DNA of 33,570 bases, taken from positions 1 through 33,570 of the forward strand of contig CABZEU010000015.1 in assembly GCA_902524795.1 (NCBI GenBank), written 5' to 3'. The position numbers were made by a program, and so were the translations under genes. How positions within the stretch are numbered: position 1 is the stretch's first letter; each line of letters opens with the position of its first letter. Shown here piece after piece: positions 18,043-27,028 of the stretch. The stretch is from an uncultured Pelagibacteraceae bacterium. Its GTDB lineage: Bacteria > Pseudomonadota > Alphaproteobacteria > Pelagibacterales > AG-422-B15. The notes under the pieces were generated by a model. The model saw only the letters and a program-made list of their open reading frames with translations, did not search any database and was not told the origin of the DNA.

Positions 18043-21000
18043 TGGCTGACTTTATTCACTTAACAAATAAAACTGAGTATTCACTATCTGAAGGAGCATT
18101 GCCTATCGTTCGAATAGCAGAACTATGCCAGTCATTTTCAATGCCAGCTGTTGGCATATCTGACAACAATAATATGTTTGGCGCATTAGAGTTTAGTGAG
18201 CAAATTGCAAAAATTGGAGTTCAGCCAATTTTAGGATGTAATATAAAAATTAAAACACCAAAAGAATACTTACATGAGAATATTGAGGATAATGATCTTT
18301 ATTTCTTTTTGAATATATTTTCAAAAAGTAAAGAAGGATATGAAAACTTATTAAAATGTATTTCAAATGCTTATACTCTCAATAAAGGGAATGCGTATGT
18401 AACTATTGACGAGTTAATTAAGTTTAAAGATGGCTTAATTATTCTATCTGGTGGAAATAATTCAATTTTGACTCACTCAACAGGCCACATGATTACAAAA
18501 CAGTCTAAGCAGTTTGTTTCTGACTTTAAAAATGAATTTAATGACAATTTTTATATTGAAATACAAAGATTAGGTAGTGCTGACTACCGATTAAATGAAG
18601 AAGTTGTTTTAAATTTAGCCTATGACCATCAGATTCCTTTAGTCGCTACTAATGATGCTTATTTCGAAGGTCCAGAACACTTTGAGGCTCATGATGCATT
18701 AATGTGCATTGAAAAAAAACTCTTTGTATCTCAAGATAATAGAACAAGACTATCAAAAGAGCATTATTTTAAATCTCAAAATGAAATGCTTGAATTATTT
18801 CATGATTTGCCGGAAGCTCTAAATAATACGATAGAAATTGCCCAAAGATGCATACATCGGCCTAAAATTAAAAATCCCATTTTACCTGTATACGATGACG
18901 ATCAAAACAAAGAAAAGGAGTTGATGCAGAAATTAGCTAAAGATGGACTAAATGAGCGGCTAAATACTAAATTTAGCACTGAAAATATTGATATTGAAAA
19001 ACAAAATGAAATCAGAAAAGTTTACGAAGAGCGACTTCAAAAAGAATTAAAAATAATTATTAATATGAAATATGAGGGATACTTTTTAATAGTTTCCGAT
19101 TTTATCCTATGGGCAAAAAATAACGACATACCCGTGGGACCAGGCAGAGGATCAGGAGCAGGATCTCTTGCAGCCTGGTGTCTAAATATTACAGATCTTG
19201 ATCCTATTAAGTTTGGATTGATATTTGAACGCTTCCTAAATCCTGAAAGAGTATCGCTTCCTGATTTCGATATAGATTTCTGTAGAGATGGAAGAGATAA
19301 GGTACTGGAATATGTTCATGATAAGTATGGTGAAAATAAAGTAGCACAAATAATTACCTTTGGTAAATTGCAGGCAAGAGCCGTAATAAGGGATGTAGGC
19401 AGAGTCCTTGGTATACCTTATGGCCAAGTTGATTATCTTTGTAAATTAATGCCATTTGATCCCTCTAGACCCATGTCTCTCCAGAAATATCTTGATGAAG
19501 AGCCAAAGTTAAATGAAGAAGCCCGCAGAGATCCTAAAGTTAGGAAGTTGCTAGATATTTCTCTTAAACTTGAAGGCCTAAAAAGACATGCATCAATTCA
19601 TGCCGCTGGAGTTGTTATATCCAAAGACCAAATATCTAAAGATGTACCATTATACAGTGATCCTGAAAGTAATATCTTCTTAACTCAATTTGATATGAAA
19701 TGGGTTGAAAACGCTGGTTTAGTTAAGTTTGATTTTCTTGGATTGAAAACACTTACTTTAATTAATGAATGTATAAAGTTAGTTAGAAATAATAACCCGG
19801 ATTTCAATATAGATAAAATTAATATCAACGACCTTAAAACATATGAACTGCTAAGTACTGGTGAGACAACAGGTATTTTTCAGCTGGAGAGCGCTGGAAT
19901 GAAAGACACATTGAAACAATTAAAGCCTGATAAATTTGAAGATATAATTGCAATTGTTGCCTTATATCGTCCAGGCCCTATGGCCAATATACCGTCATAT
20001 ATTGAAAGAAAGCATGGAAGAGAAAAGCCAGACTATATCCATCCACTACTAGAGGGACTTTTGAAAGAAACATATGGAGTTGTAATATATCAAGAGCAAG
20101 TAATGGGAGTTGCAAGAGAACTTTCTGGTTATTCTGATGGCGAAGCTGATTTATTGCGAAGAGCCATGGGAAAAAAAATACAAAAGGAGATGAAAGCTCA
20201 AAAACAAAGGTTTATAAACGGGTGTGTAAATAATAAATTGAAAAACCATGAAGCTGAAAATATATTTGAATTGCTATCAAAATTTGCAGATTACGGTTTT
20301 AATAAAAGTCATGCAGCAGCTTATGCTCTTATTGCCTTTCAAACTGCATTTTTAAAAACACATTTTCCAATTGAATTTTTTGCTGCTTCAATGACACTTG
20401 ATATAAATAATACGGATAAAATATCGATTTTTCAGCAAGAATTGATGCGCATGAATATCAACCTTAATCCTCCAAGTGTAAATCAATCTAATTCTTACTT
20501 TTCTAGAAAAGAAGAAAAAATATCGTACGCATTAGGTGCCATTAAAAATGTTGGCATTGAGTCAATGAACGATTTAATCAATGAAAGAGAGAAAAATGGA
20601 ATTTTTAAAAATTTAAGTGATTTTATTAATAGGTGCAATACATCTATAATAAATAAAAAAACATTAGAAGCACTTGCTTGTGCTGGAGCTTTTGATGAAT
20701 TTAGTGTGAATAGGTCATCAGTTTTTAATCAAGCCCAGGAAATTGTAAAATTTCATAAATCTCAAAATAACAAATCTTCATCGGAGCAAGAAGATATGTT
20801 CGGCGATTTAGAATTATCTCATTTTTCACTAAATGATGAAGACGAATGGAACTATCCATATAAATTGATGAAAGAATATGAAATGTTAGGTTTTTATCTT
20901 ACAGGGCATCCACTAGAAGCTCATAAAATAAATTATCCATCACTCATGCTGAAAGAGTATTTAGACATTAAGGAAGATAAAACAACTTATAATCAAAAGG

Positions 21001-21494
21001 ACGTATTATTAGGAGGAACGCTGCTTTCTAAGAAAGAGAAAAGATCTGCAAGAGGAAACGCTTATGCTTTTTTAAATTTTTCTGATTTGTCTTCAATATA
21101 TGAATTAATAGTATTTGAAAGCAATCTTAGAAAATATAGAGATATATTAGTTGAAGGTGAATCTTTTATTATCAGTGTTGATTTTTCATTTCAAAATGGG
21201 ACTTTAAGAGGTGAACTGAAAAAAATCTTTGGTTTCGATGAAGTAGAAAATTTAAGTTTCAAAAAGAAAAGTGTTGAAAATGAAGAGAAAGTAAATTCAT
21301 TAATAAAGATATACGCTGACGGTAATTTCACCAAAGACGAACTTCTGAAATTAAAATGGGTTAAGGGTATGCAGAAAATAGAAATTATATATGATAATCA
21401 ACTACTTAAAATTCCTGGAGAATTTAAAATTAGTGCTGATATGATCAAAGAAATCAAAAATCTTAATGGCGTAAAAAAAATAGATCTCAGCTGA
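18042..21494 (+). CDS. dnaE: DNA polymerase III subunit alpha
   Basis: DnaE is the replicative C-family polymerase. The 1150 residues cover an N-terminal PHP domain, polymerase core, tandem HhH region and C-terminal OB domain. Catalytic aspartates are D408 and D410 (PDFDIDFC) and D564 (VKFDFLGLK), equivalent to E. coli D401, D403 and D555. GPGRGSGAGSLAAW is the conserved palm/NTP motif. A beta-clamp binding motif, QEDMF, lies at residues 916-920, close to the E. coli position. The PHP metal motif is strongly eroded (HLTNK at residues 6-10, where active enzymes have HLHVH), so proofreading presumably depends on a separate DnaQ. The start is coupled to lolD. Confidence 0.97.
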   Translation: MADFIHLTNKTEYSLSEGALPIVRIAELCQSFSMPAVGISDNNNMFGALEFSEQIAKIGVQPILGCNIKIKTPKEYLHENIEDNDLYFFLNIFSKSKEGYENLLKCISNAYTLNKGNAYVTIDELIKFKDGLIILSGGNNSILTHSTGHMITKQSKQFVSDFKNEFNDNFYIEIQRLGSADYRLNEEVVLNLAYDHQIPLVATNDAYFEGPEHFEAHDALMCIEKKLFVSQDNRTRLSKEHYFKSQNEMLELFHDLPEALNNTIEIAQRCIHRPKIKNPILPVYDDDQNKEKELMQKLAKDGLNERLNTKFSTENIDIEKQNEIRKVYEERLQKELKIIINMKYEGYFLIVSDFILWAKNNDIPVGPGRGSGAGSLAAWCLNITDLDPIKFGLIFERFLNPERVSLPDFDIDFCRDGRDKVLEYVHDKYGENKVAQIITFGKLQARAVIRDVGRVLGIPYGQVDYLCKLMPFDPSRPMSLQKYLDEEPKLNEEARRDPKVRKLLDISLKLEGLKRHASIHAAGVVISKDQISKDVPLYSDPESNIFLTQFDMKWVENAGLVKFDFLGLKTLTLINECIKLVRNNNPDFNIDKININDLKTYELLSTGETTGIFQLESAGMKDTLKQLKPDKFEDIIAIVALYRPGPMANIPSYIERKHGREKPDYIHPLLEGLLKETYGVVIYQEQVMGVARELSGYSDGEADLLRRAMGKKIQKEMKAQKQRFINGCVNNKLKNHEAENIFELLSKFADYGFNKSHAAAYALIAFQTAFLKTHFPIEFFAASMTLDINNTDKISIFQQELMRMNINLNPPSVNQSNSYFSRKEEKISYALGAIKNVGIESMNDLINEREKNGIFKNLSDFINRCNTSIINKKTLEALACAGAFDEFSVNRSSVFNQAQEIVKFHKSQNNKSSSEQEDMFGDLELSHFSLNDEDEWNYPYKLMKEYEMLGFYLTGHPLEAHKINYPSLMLKEYLDIKEDKTTYNQKDVLLGGTLLSKKEKRSARGNAYAFLNFSDLSSIYELIVFESNLRKYRDILVEGESFIISVDFSFQNGTLRGELKKIFGFDEVENLSFKKKSVENEEKVNSLIKIYADGNFTKDELLKLKWVKGMQKIEIIYDNQLLKIPGEFKISADMIKEIKNLNGVKKIDLS

Positions 21495-21502
21495 TAAAAG
21501 TA

Positions 21503-21531
21503 TTGATTATTATTTATCCTTCGTGTAACTA
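21503..21531 (+). promoter_or_regulatory. Possible sigma-70-type promoter for rpsB-tsf
   Basis: In the dnaE-rpsB gap, TTGATT (21503-21508) and TAACTA (21526-21531) are spaced by 17 bases and would start transcription near 21538, just before the proposed leader structure. Both boxes are imperfect and the region is AT-rich, so chance is possible. This is the only gap long enough for a conventional promoter plus leader. Confidence 0.3.
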
Positions 21532-21548
21532 AATTCTTAATTTAATCA

Positions 21549-21621
21549 CACAACGATAGCATTTGCTGTCCGGTCCTTCTATTTGGTCAAATTGTTGTGG
21601 ATGTATAACCGGAGAAATTAT
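21549..21621 (+). promoter_or_regulatory. Candidate rpsB leader RNA: pseudoknot covering the Shine-Dalgarno
   Basis: Helix 1 pairs CACAACGAT (21549-21557) with ATTGTTGTG (21591-21599): 9 base pairs including one G.U. Its loop contains TCCGGT (21569-21574), which is fully complementary to ACCGGA (21608-21613) downstream of helix 1. That forms an H-type pseudoknot. The second helix contains most of the rpsB ribosome binding site GGAG (21611-21614), 7 bases before the ATG. The arrangement suggests control of rpsB translation, for example autoregulation by S2, which is known for E. coli rpsB-tsf. The pairing is read directly from the sequence; the function is inferred. Confidence 0.5.
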
Positions 21622-22398
21622 ATGAGTATACCTAACATTGATTTAAGAGAACTAGTTAATGCTGGAGTCCACTTTGGACACAAGTCTCAAAGATGGAACC
21701 CCAAAATGCAAAAATACATTCACAGCACTAGAGAAAATGTTCACATTATTAATCTAAATCATACAGTTCAAATGATGCAAGAAGCATTGGGTGTAATTGA
21801 TAGCGTCGTCTCGCAGGGTGGTAAAATTTTGTTTGTTGCAACTAAAAAACAGGCATCAGCAATTATTGCTGAGCTAGCAATAGAAACTGGACAGTACTAT
21901 GTTAACCACAGATGGCTTGGTGGCATGCTTACAAATTGGTCTACAATTACCAAGTCTATCAAGAAAATGAAAGAGCTTGAAGTTCTTAAGTCAAATCCAA
22001 ATAATGAATTTACAAAGAAAGAAATATTAAAACTCACTAATAAATATGAAAAACTTGTTAAATCTCTTAGTGGAATCAGTGAGATGAAGAAATCTCCGGA
22101 CTTACTTTTTATTATTGATACAAAATTAGAGCATATTGCTGTCTCGGAAGCTAATCATCTAAATATACCAATAATTGGAATAGTTGATACAAACTCAGAC
22201 CCAGACGAAATAAGCTATCCAATACCTGGAAATGATGACTCAAGAAGATCAATAAACCTTTATTGCTCACTGATAAAAGAAACAATTAATTCTTCGGAAA
22301 CGGAGATAAATTTTACTGAAGATAAATCTATAGTGACGTCTGACACAGCGTTAGATGATCAGGCTCATAGTAAATCTTTTAATGATAACGAAAAATAG
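21622..22398 (+). CDS. rpsB: 30S ribosomal protein S2
   Basis: S2 is a small-subunit ribosomal protein needed for S1 recruitment. The N-terminus [20 protein letters not shown] followed by NPKMQKYI is diagnostic, as are [22 protein letters not shown] and [14 protein letters not shown]. The start is ATG 21622 with GGAG 7 bases upstream. An open frame from 21583 adds non-homologous residues and runs through the leader, so I reject that start. The 258-residue product ends in an acidic, serine-rich tail of about 30 residues. It is followed by tsf after 32 bases, the conserved rpsB-tsf pair. Confidence 0.97.
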   Translation: MSIPNIDLRELVNAGVHFGHKSQRWNPKMQKYIHSTRENVHIINLNHTVQMMQEALGVIDSVVSQGGKILFVATKKQASAIIAELAIETGQYYVNHRWLGGMLTNWSTITKSIKKMKELEVLKSNPNNEFTKKEILKLTNKYEKLVKSLSGISEMKKSPDLLFIIDTKLEHIAVSEANHLNIPIIGIVDTNSDPDEISYPIPGNDDSRRSINLYCSLIKETINSSETEINFTEDKSIVTSDTALDDQAHSKSFNDNEK

Positions 22399-22430
22399 CA
22401 AGAAACATCATCATATAATAGTTAACAGTT

Positions 22431-23258
22431 ATGACAGTTAGTGCGAAAGAAGTTCAAGAATTGAGAAGAATGTCAGGCGCAGGCATGATGGAATGTAAAT
22501 CTGCTCTTTTAGATGCTAATGGGAATTTGGTTGAGGCATTTAAATTATTGCGCGAAAAAGGAATTGCAAAGGCTGAGAAAAAATCATCAAGAGATGCGAA
22601 TGAAGGCCTGGTTGCAATTAAGAAAGAGGACAATTCAGCAGCTATGATTGAAGTTAATTCTGAAACTGATTTTGTATCACGAAATTCAGAATTTCATAAA
22701 CTTGTTAATTCTATTCTAGAAATTGTGATGCAAAATAAACATGATACAGATAAATCAATAGAAGATACAAAAACTCTTATCAGTGATGCTGTGGGTAAAA
22801 TTGGAGAGAATATTGTACTCAAAAATATAAAATTCTTAGAAGGGAATATTTATAGTTATATACATAATAGCGTAACTGATGGGATGGGAAAAATTGGTGT
22901 TTTAGTAAACTTTAATAATCAATCTAGTGAAATTGATAATATTGGAAAAAAAATTTGCATGCATATAGCTGCTTCTTCTCCTATATCACTAACTGTAGAT
23001 GATCTTGATAAGTCCATAATAGAAAGTGAAAAAGAAATAATTTCAAAACAATTAAAAGAAACAGGTAAGCCAGACAATATTCTCGACAAAATGATGCATG
23101 GTAAGTTAAATAAATTTTATGAAGAGAATACATTGATGGGGCAAAAATTTGTGGTTGACCCATCAATTACTGTTGAACAGTATTTAACAGATGTTTCAAA
23201 AGAAATTAATTCCCAAATAAATATTCAAGAATTCCTTCGATTTGAAATAGGCTCATAA
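22431..23258 (+). CDS. tsf: Elongation factor Ts
   Basis: EF-Ts exchanges GDP for GTP on EF-Tu. The N-terminal UBA-like domain reads VSAKEVQELRRMSGAGMMEC followed by KSALLDANGNLVEA. The core contains the Tu-contacting motif SETDFVSRN, and there is a C-terminal subdomain. The 275 residues are close to the E. coli length of 283. No Shine-Dalgarno is visible before the ATG. Instead TATAAT occurs at 22414-22419, only 11 bases before the start codon. pyrH follows after 2 bases. Confidence 0.97.
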   Translation: MTVSAKEVQELRRMSGAGMMECKSALLDANGNLVEAFKLLREKGIAKAEKKSSRDANEGLVAIKKEDNSAAMIEVNSETDFVSRNSEFHKLVNSILEIVMQNKHDTDKSIEDTKTLISDAVGKIGENIVLKNIKFLEGNIYSYIHNSVTDGMGKIGVLVNFNNQSSEIDNIGKKICMHIAASSPISLTVDDLDKSIIESEKEIISKQLKETGKPDNILDKMMHGKLNKFYEENTLMGQKFVVDPSITVEQYLTDVSKEINSQINIQEFLRFEIGS

Positions 23259-23260
23259 GA

Positions 23261-23980
23261 ATGATCAATAAGGAAAAGAAACGGATATTAATTAAATTAT
23301 CCGGAGAAGCTCTTATGGGTGATGAAAATTACGGAATTGAACTCAAAACAGTAGATAAGGTAGCTAAGAATATAAAAGCACTAATTAAGCAAAATGTTGA
23401 ACTATGTGTCGTTATAGGGGGAGGAAATATATTTCGAGGTCTTGCTGCTTCTGCTAAAGGTATGGATAGAGCAAATGCTGATTACATGGGAATGTTGGCA
23501 ACAGTTATGAATAGTTTAGCAATGCAAAATGCCTTAGAGAAGCTAAAATCAGATACAAGAGTAATGTCTGCTTTCCCAATACAGTCTATTTGCGAAACAT
23601 ATATAAGACGCAGAGCGATAAGACATATGGAAAAAGGAAGAATTGTGATTTGCGCAGCTGGAACTGGAAATCCTTATTTCTCTACTGATACCGCAGCTTC
23701 ATTAAGAGCAGCTGAGTTAAAATGTTCTTACATTTATAAGGCTACTCAGGTTGATGGGATTTATAATAAAGATCCAATAAATAATAAAGATGCGAAAAAA
23801 CACAAAAAAATATCATACAATAAATATTTATCTGATAATCTTAGAGTTATGGACAGTGCAGCAATAAGTATAGCTAGAGAAAACAAAATCCCAATTAGAG
23901 TTTTTTCAATTTTAGAAAAAGATTGTTTTAAAGGCGTTTATAAAAACATATTAAATTACTCAGAAATAAATGATGTTTGA
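23261..23980 (+). CDS. pyrH: Uridylate kinase
   Basis: PyrH phosphorylates UMP to UDP in pyrimidine nucleotide synthesis; it is an amino-acid-kinase-fold enzyme, usually GTP-activated and UTP-inhibited. Motifs are ILIKLSGEALMG at the N-terminus, VIGGGNIFRG, DYMGMLATVMNSLAMQNALE, GTGNPYFSTDTAASLRA and KATQVDGIYNKDP. The 239-residue length is typical. It lies in the conserved rpsB-tsf-pyrH-frr cluster and its 3' end overlaps frr by about 11 bases. Confidence 0.97.
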   Translation: MINKEKKRILIKLSGEALMGDENYGIELKTVDKVAKNIKALIKQNVELCVVIGGGNIFRGLAASAKGMDRANADYMGMLATVMNSLAMQNALEKLKSDTRVMSAFPIQSICETYIRRRAIRHMEKGRIVICAAGTGNPYFSTDTAASLRAAELKCSYIYKATQVDGIYNKDPINNKDAKKHKKISYNKYLSDNLRVMDSAAISIARENKIPIRVFSILEKDCFKGVYKNILNYSEINDV

Positions 23981-24530
23981 CCAGATATACAAAGATGTTG
24001 AAAAAAGAATGGATGCTTCAATCCAATCATCTAGATCTGAAATGAGTGGCATAAGGGCTGGACGAGCATCTCCAAGCATGCTTGACTCAATTAAAGTAGA
24101 AGCATATGGACAAAAAATGAATATTAACCAAGTAGCCAATATCACTACTCCTGATGCCAGAACAATTAATATTGATATATGGGATCAAGCTAATGTTAAT
24201 ATGGTTGATAAGGCAGTGAGAGAGTCAGATTTAGGAATCAATCCAATGATTGAAGGGAACCTTATCAGGCTGCCATTACCTCAATTAACAGAAGAGAGAA
24301 GAAACGAATTCCTTAAGATGGCAAGCAAGATAGCTGAAAATACGAAGGTAGCAATTAGAAACATTAGAAGGGACGGCATTGAGAAAGTTAAAAAATTAGA
24401 AAAAGAAAAGGAGATTGGACAAGATGATTCAAAAAAGTATCAAGAGGAAATTGAGTCACTAACGGCAAACAAAGTTAAAATTATCGATGAAGTTCAAAAG
24501 TCTAAAGAAGAAGATTTAAAAAATATATAA
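23970..24530 (+). CDS. frr: Ribosome recycling factor
   Basis: RRF splits post-termination ribosomes together with EF-G. The 186-residue length matches the family (about 185). Conserved stretches include SGIRAGRASPSMLDSIKVEA, NINQVANITTPDARTI, GNLIRLPLPQLTEERR and the C-terminal helix region IRRDGIEKVKKLEKEKEIGQ. Two adjacent ATG codons (23970 and 23973) can both serve as start; both overlap the end of pyrH. uppS follows 11 bases after the stop. Confidence 0.97.
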   Translation: MMFDQIYKDVEKRMDASIQSSRSEMSGIRAGRASPSMLDSIKVEAYGQKMNINQVANITTPDARTINIDIWDQANVNMVDKAVRESDLGINPMIEGNLIRLPLPQLTEERRNEFLKMASKIAENTKVAIRNIRRDGIEKVKKLEKEKEIGQDDSKKYQEEIESLTANKVKIIDEVQKSKEEDLKNI

Positions 24531-24541
24531 CATCGCTTAAA

Positions 24542-25237
24542 GTGATAGCAATAAATTCTCACAAAACAAAAATAAGACATGTTGCTATAATCATGGATGG
24601 CAATGGAAGATGGGCTTTAAAAAACAAAATATCAAAAAAAAAGGGACACGAGCAAGGAGTTCGAAATTGCATTAGAATTTGTGAAAATTTAAAAAAATTA
24701 GATTTTAAAATAGATGAAATCTCCTTCTACGTGTTTTCAACAGAAAATTGGAAACGCTCACCCTTAGAAGTTAGAAATTTATTTGAAATCATTGAAGCTT
24801 TTTATACATCATTTAAAACTTCAGCAAATAAAAATAATATTTCTGTAAGGCACTATGGCTCTAAACAAAGATTGTCTGTAAAAATAAAAAAAATAATTGA
24901 CGATGTTGTACAGACTACAAATAAAAATAATGGGACTTATGTAAATTTACTATTTAACTATGGATCAAGACAGGAAATTGAGGATGCGATAAAAAAAATT
25001 CAGTCTGAAAAGAAAAAAAAATTCAACTTTAGAGATTATTTATATATTCCCGAATCAAATGATCCTGACTTGATAATTAGAACCGGTGGAGAAATTAGGC
25101 TAAGCAATTTTATGTTATGGCAAAGTGCATATTCAGAACTTTATTTCACAAAGACGTTGTGGCCAGACTTCAAAATTAATTCTTTAAACAAAATACTACA
25201 CAGCTATTTAAAAAGAAATAGGAAGCTTGGAAAATAA
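24542..25237 (+). CDS. uppS: Undecaprenyl diphosphate synthase (cis-prenyltransferase)
   Basis: UppS condenses isopentenyl diphosphate units onto farnesyl diphosphate to give the C55 lipid carrier for peptidoglycan and other envelope polymers. The catalytic Asp19 lies in IMDGNGRWA, followed by GHEQGVRN, YVFSTENWKRS and the IPP-binding RTGGEIRLSNF with LWQSAYSELYF after it. The length of 231 residues is slightly short but complete. The start codon is GTG. The gene overlaps the cdsA start region and forms an envelope-precursor block with cdsA and dxr. Confidence 0.95.
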   Translation: MIAINSHKTKIRHVAIIMDGNGRWALKNKISKKKGHEQGVRNCIRICENLKKLDFKIDEISFYVFSTENWKRSPLEVRNLFEIIEAFYTSFKTSANKNNISVRHYGSKQRLSVKIKKIIDDVVQTTNKNNGTYVNLLFNYGSRQEIEDAIKKIQSEKKKKFNFRDYLYIPESNDPDLIIRTGGEIRLSNFMLWQSAYSELYFTKTLWPDFKINSLNKILHSYLKRNRKLGK

Positions 25238-25886
25238 ATTGAAAAACTTACTCAATAAAAATTTAATATTAAGAGTATTCTCTTTGATTATATTTATTCC
25301 TTTAATGTTATTGCCTATTATAGTTAGTAATTATTTATTATTTACAGTTTATATCTTTTTCAACGCTGTAATTCTTCACGAGATACAATCAATGAAAGTT
25401 CGAAATGATAAGAATATATTACTTTTTACTTATAAAGTTTTAATTATATTCGTTTTTTTTATATTTATAATAATAGACATTACCTCATCAATGACACCGA
25501 CTGATCTTATTGAAATAATCATAATAATATGGTTATTTGATACCTTTTCTTTTTTAGGTGGAAAAATTATTGGTGGGAAAAAACTAATGCCCTTAATTAG
25601 TTCTGGTAAGACTCAAAGTGGCTTATTGACTGGAGTTATTAGCACACTTTCAATTTTTTACATCTATTCAATAGTAATTAGTGATTTTTCCTTTAAACAC
25701 TTATTTTTTATTTGCATAATTATATTATTCGCTTTCTTAGGAGATGTGATTGCTTCAATGGTAAAGAGACTAGCATCTATCAAGGATTCTGGCTATATTA
25801 TGCCTGGTCACGGAGGTCTGTTAGACAGGTTAGACTCATTTTTAGGAGTTTTCTTTTTAATTGGTATCATTGAATTATTATCATGA
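25227..25886 (+). CDS. cdsA: Phosphatidate cytidylyltransferase
   Basis: CdsA makes CDP-diacylglycerol, the branch-point phospholipid precursor, at the inner membrane. The protein has several hydrophobic helices and the C-terminal CDS signature VKRLASIKDSGYIMPGHGG followed by LLDRLDS. At 219 residues it is shorter than many alphaproteobacterial CdsA proteins (about 260-290), the shortening being in the N-terminal membrane part. The start is uncertain: TTG 25227 overlaps uppS by 11 bases, while TTG 25239 just after the uppS stop has GGAAAA in front and looks equally good. The 3' end overlaps dxr by 4 bases (ATGA). Confidence 0.93.
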   Translation: MENKLKNLLNKNLILRVFSLIIFIPLMLLPIIVSNYLLFTVYIFFNAVILHEIQSMKVRNDKNILLFTYKVLIIFVFFIFIIIDITSSMTPTDLIEIIIIIWLFDTFSFLGGKIIGGKKLMPLISSGKTQSGLLTGVISTLSIFYIYSIVISDFSFKHLFFICIIILFAFLGDVIASMVKRLASIKDSGYIMPGHGGLLDRLDSFLGVFFLIGIIELLS

Positions 25887-27028
25887 AGAAAATTAATCTA
25901 ATTATTTATGGTGCTACAGGCAGTATTGGAGGATCTGTACTATCAATTGTAAGATCTAACAGAGAGAAGTTTAATGTTCAAGGTATTACATGTAATAAAA
26001 ATTATAAAAAACTAATAAAAATTGCGGAAGAATTTAACATAAAGAAACTAGGTATAAATAAAAAAATAAAAAATTCTTTAAAAAAAATTAATAATTACAA
26101 TATTTTTGAAGATATGAGTACATTCAGCAAAATGTATGACAATAAGACTGATGTAATTATATTTGCAATTTCTGGTTTAGCTGGTTTAGACCTTTTTCAA
26201 AATTTATGTAAATCAGGTAAAAAAATTGGAATTGCAAATAAAGAGTGTATTATTTCTTTAGGTGAAAATTTGTCAAAATTGGCAAAAGAAAATTCAACCA
26301 CTATTGTACCACTTGACTCTGAGCATAATTCTGCTTTTCACTTATTAAATAATGAACATGGCTCTTTTAAGTCAATTACAATCACTGCCTCAGGCGGTCC
26401 ATTTAGGAAATTGCCAATAAAATCATTTAATACAATCAGCGTCAAACAAGCTCTCAAACATCCAATCTGGAAAATGGGAAAAAAAATTTCTATTGACTCA
26501 GCTACTATGGTTAATAAAGCTCTCGAGATTATAGAGGCAAAATATTTATTTAATCTAAATGACGATCAAATTGATGCAATTATTCATCCTCAGGCAATAA
26601 TCCATGCGATGATAAATTATGAAAATGGTATTTCAATCGCCCTTCTAAATAAGCCTGATATGCGTATACCAATATCTTCTTTATTTTTTAAATTCAATGG
26701 TTATTCAAATAAAGCAAAACCATTGAACTTATTAAAATATTCAAAGCTTGAGTTTTATTCAATAAATAATGCAAGGTATCCGGCAATAAAATTAGGTAGA
26801 GAGGTAATGAAAATTGGAGGACTCGCTCCAAATGCTTTTAATTATCTAAATGAGATTTTAGTCAATTATTTTCTTAAAGGTGCAATAAAATTTACAGATA
26901 TAATAGCATTAAACGAAATTAATTTAGAGAAGATATTTTCTAAAAATGTTAATATAATGTCACCTAAACTTAACGATATCAAAAATATTAATAGCTGGAT
27001 AGATAATAATTTGTACCTAAGGAACTAG
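25883..27028 (+). CDS. dxr: 1-deoxy-D-xylulose 5-phosphate reductoisomerase
   Basis: Dxr converts DXP to MEP with NADPH, the committed step of the non-mevalonate isoprenoid pathway, which also supplies the neighbouring UppS. Seen are the NADPH-binding GATGSIGGSVL, IANKECIISLG, the metal ligands Asp145 and Glu147 (PLDSEHNSAF), TASGGPFRKL, the substrate loop HPIWKMGKKISIDSATMVNK and the third metal ligand Glu215 (NKALE). The 381-residue length is normal. In many Proteobacteria rseP follows; here bamA starts 20 bases after the stop. Confidence 0.97.
   Translation: MKKINLIIYGATGSIGGSVLSIVRSNREKFNVQGITCNKNYKKLIKIAEEFNIKKLGINKKIKNSLKKINNYNIFEDMSTFSKMYDNKTDVIIFAISGLAGLDLFQNLCKSGKKIGIANKECIISLGENLSKLAKENSTTIVPLDSEHNSAFHLLNNEHGSFKSITITASGGPFRKLPIKSFNTISVKQALKHPIWKMGKKISIDSATMVNKALEIIEAKYLFNLNDDQIDAIIHPQAIIHAMINYENGISIALLNKPDMRIPISSLFFKFNGYSNKAKPLNLLKYSKLEFYSINNARYPAIKLGREVMKIGGLAPNAFNYLNEILVNYFLKGAIKFTDIIALNEINLEKIFSKNVNIMSPKLNDIKNINSWIDNNLYLRN

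Noticed and set aside
21487..21500. CAGCTG palindrome at the end of dnaE as a terminator
   Set aside because: It is too short, with no loop and no following T-run. No rho-independent terminator can be supported there.
21581..21592. Inverted repeat ATTTG-GT-CAAAT as a possible operator
   Set aside because: It is short, AT-rich and overlaps the longer 9-bp helix. A two-base centre cannot form a hairpin, and there is no second copy nearby.
21583..21621. N-terminal extension of ribosomal protein S2
   Set aside because: The extra residues are not found in S2 and run through the leader structure. The canonical N-terminus begins at 21622 with a good ribosome binding site.
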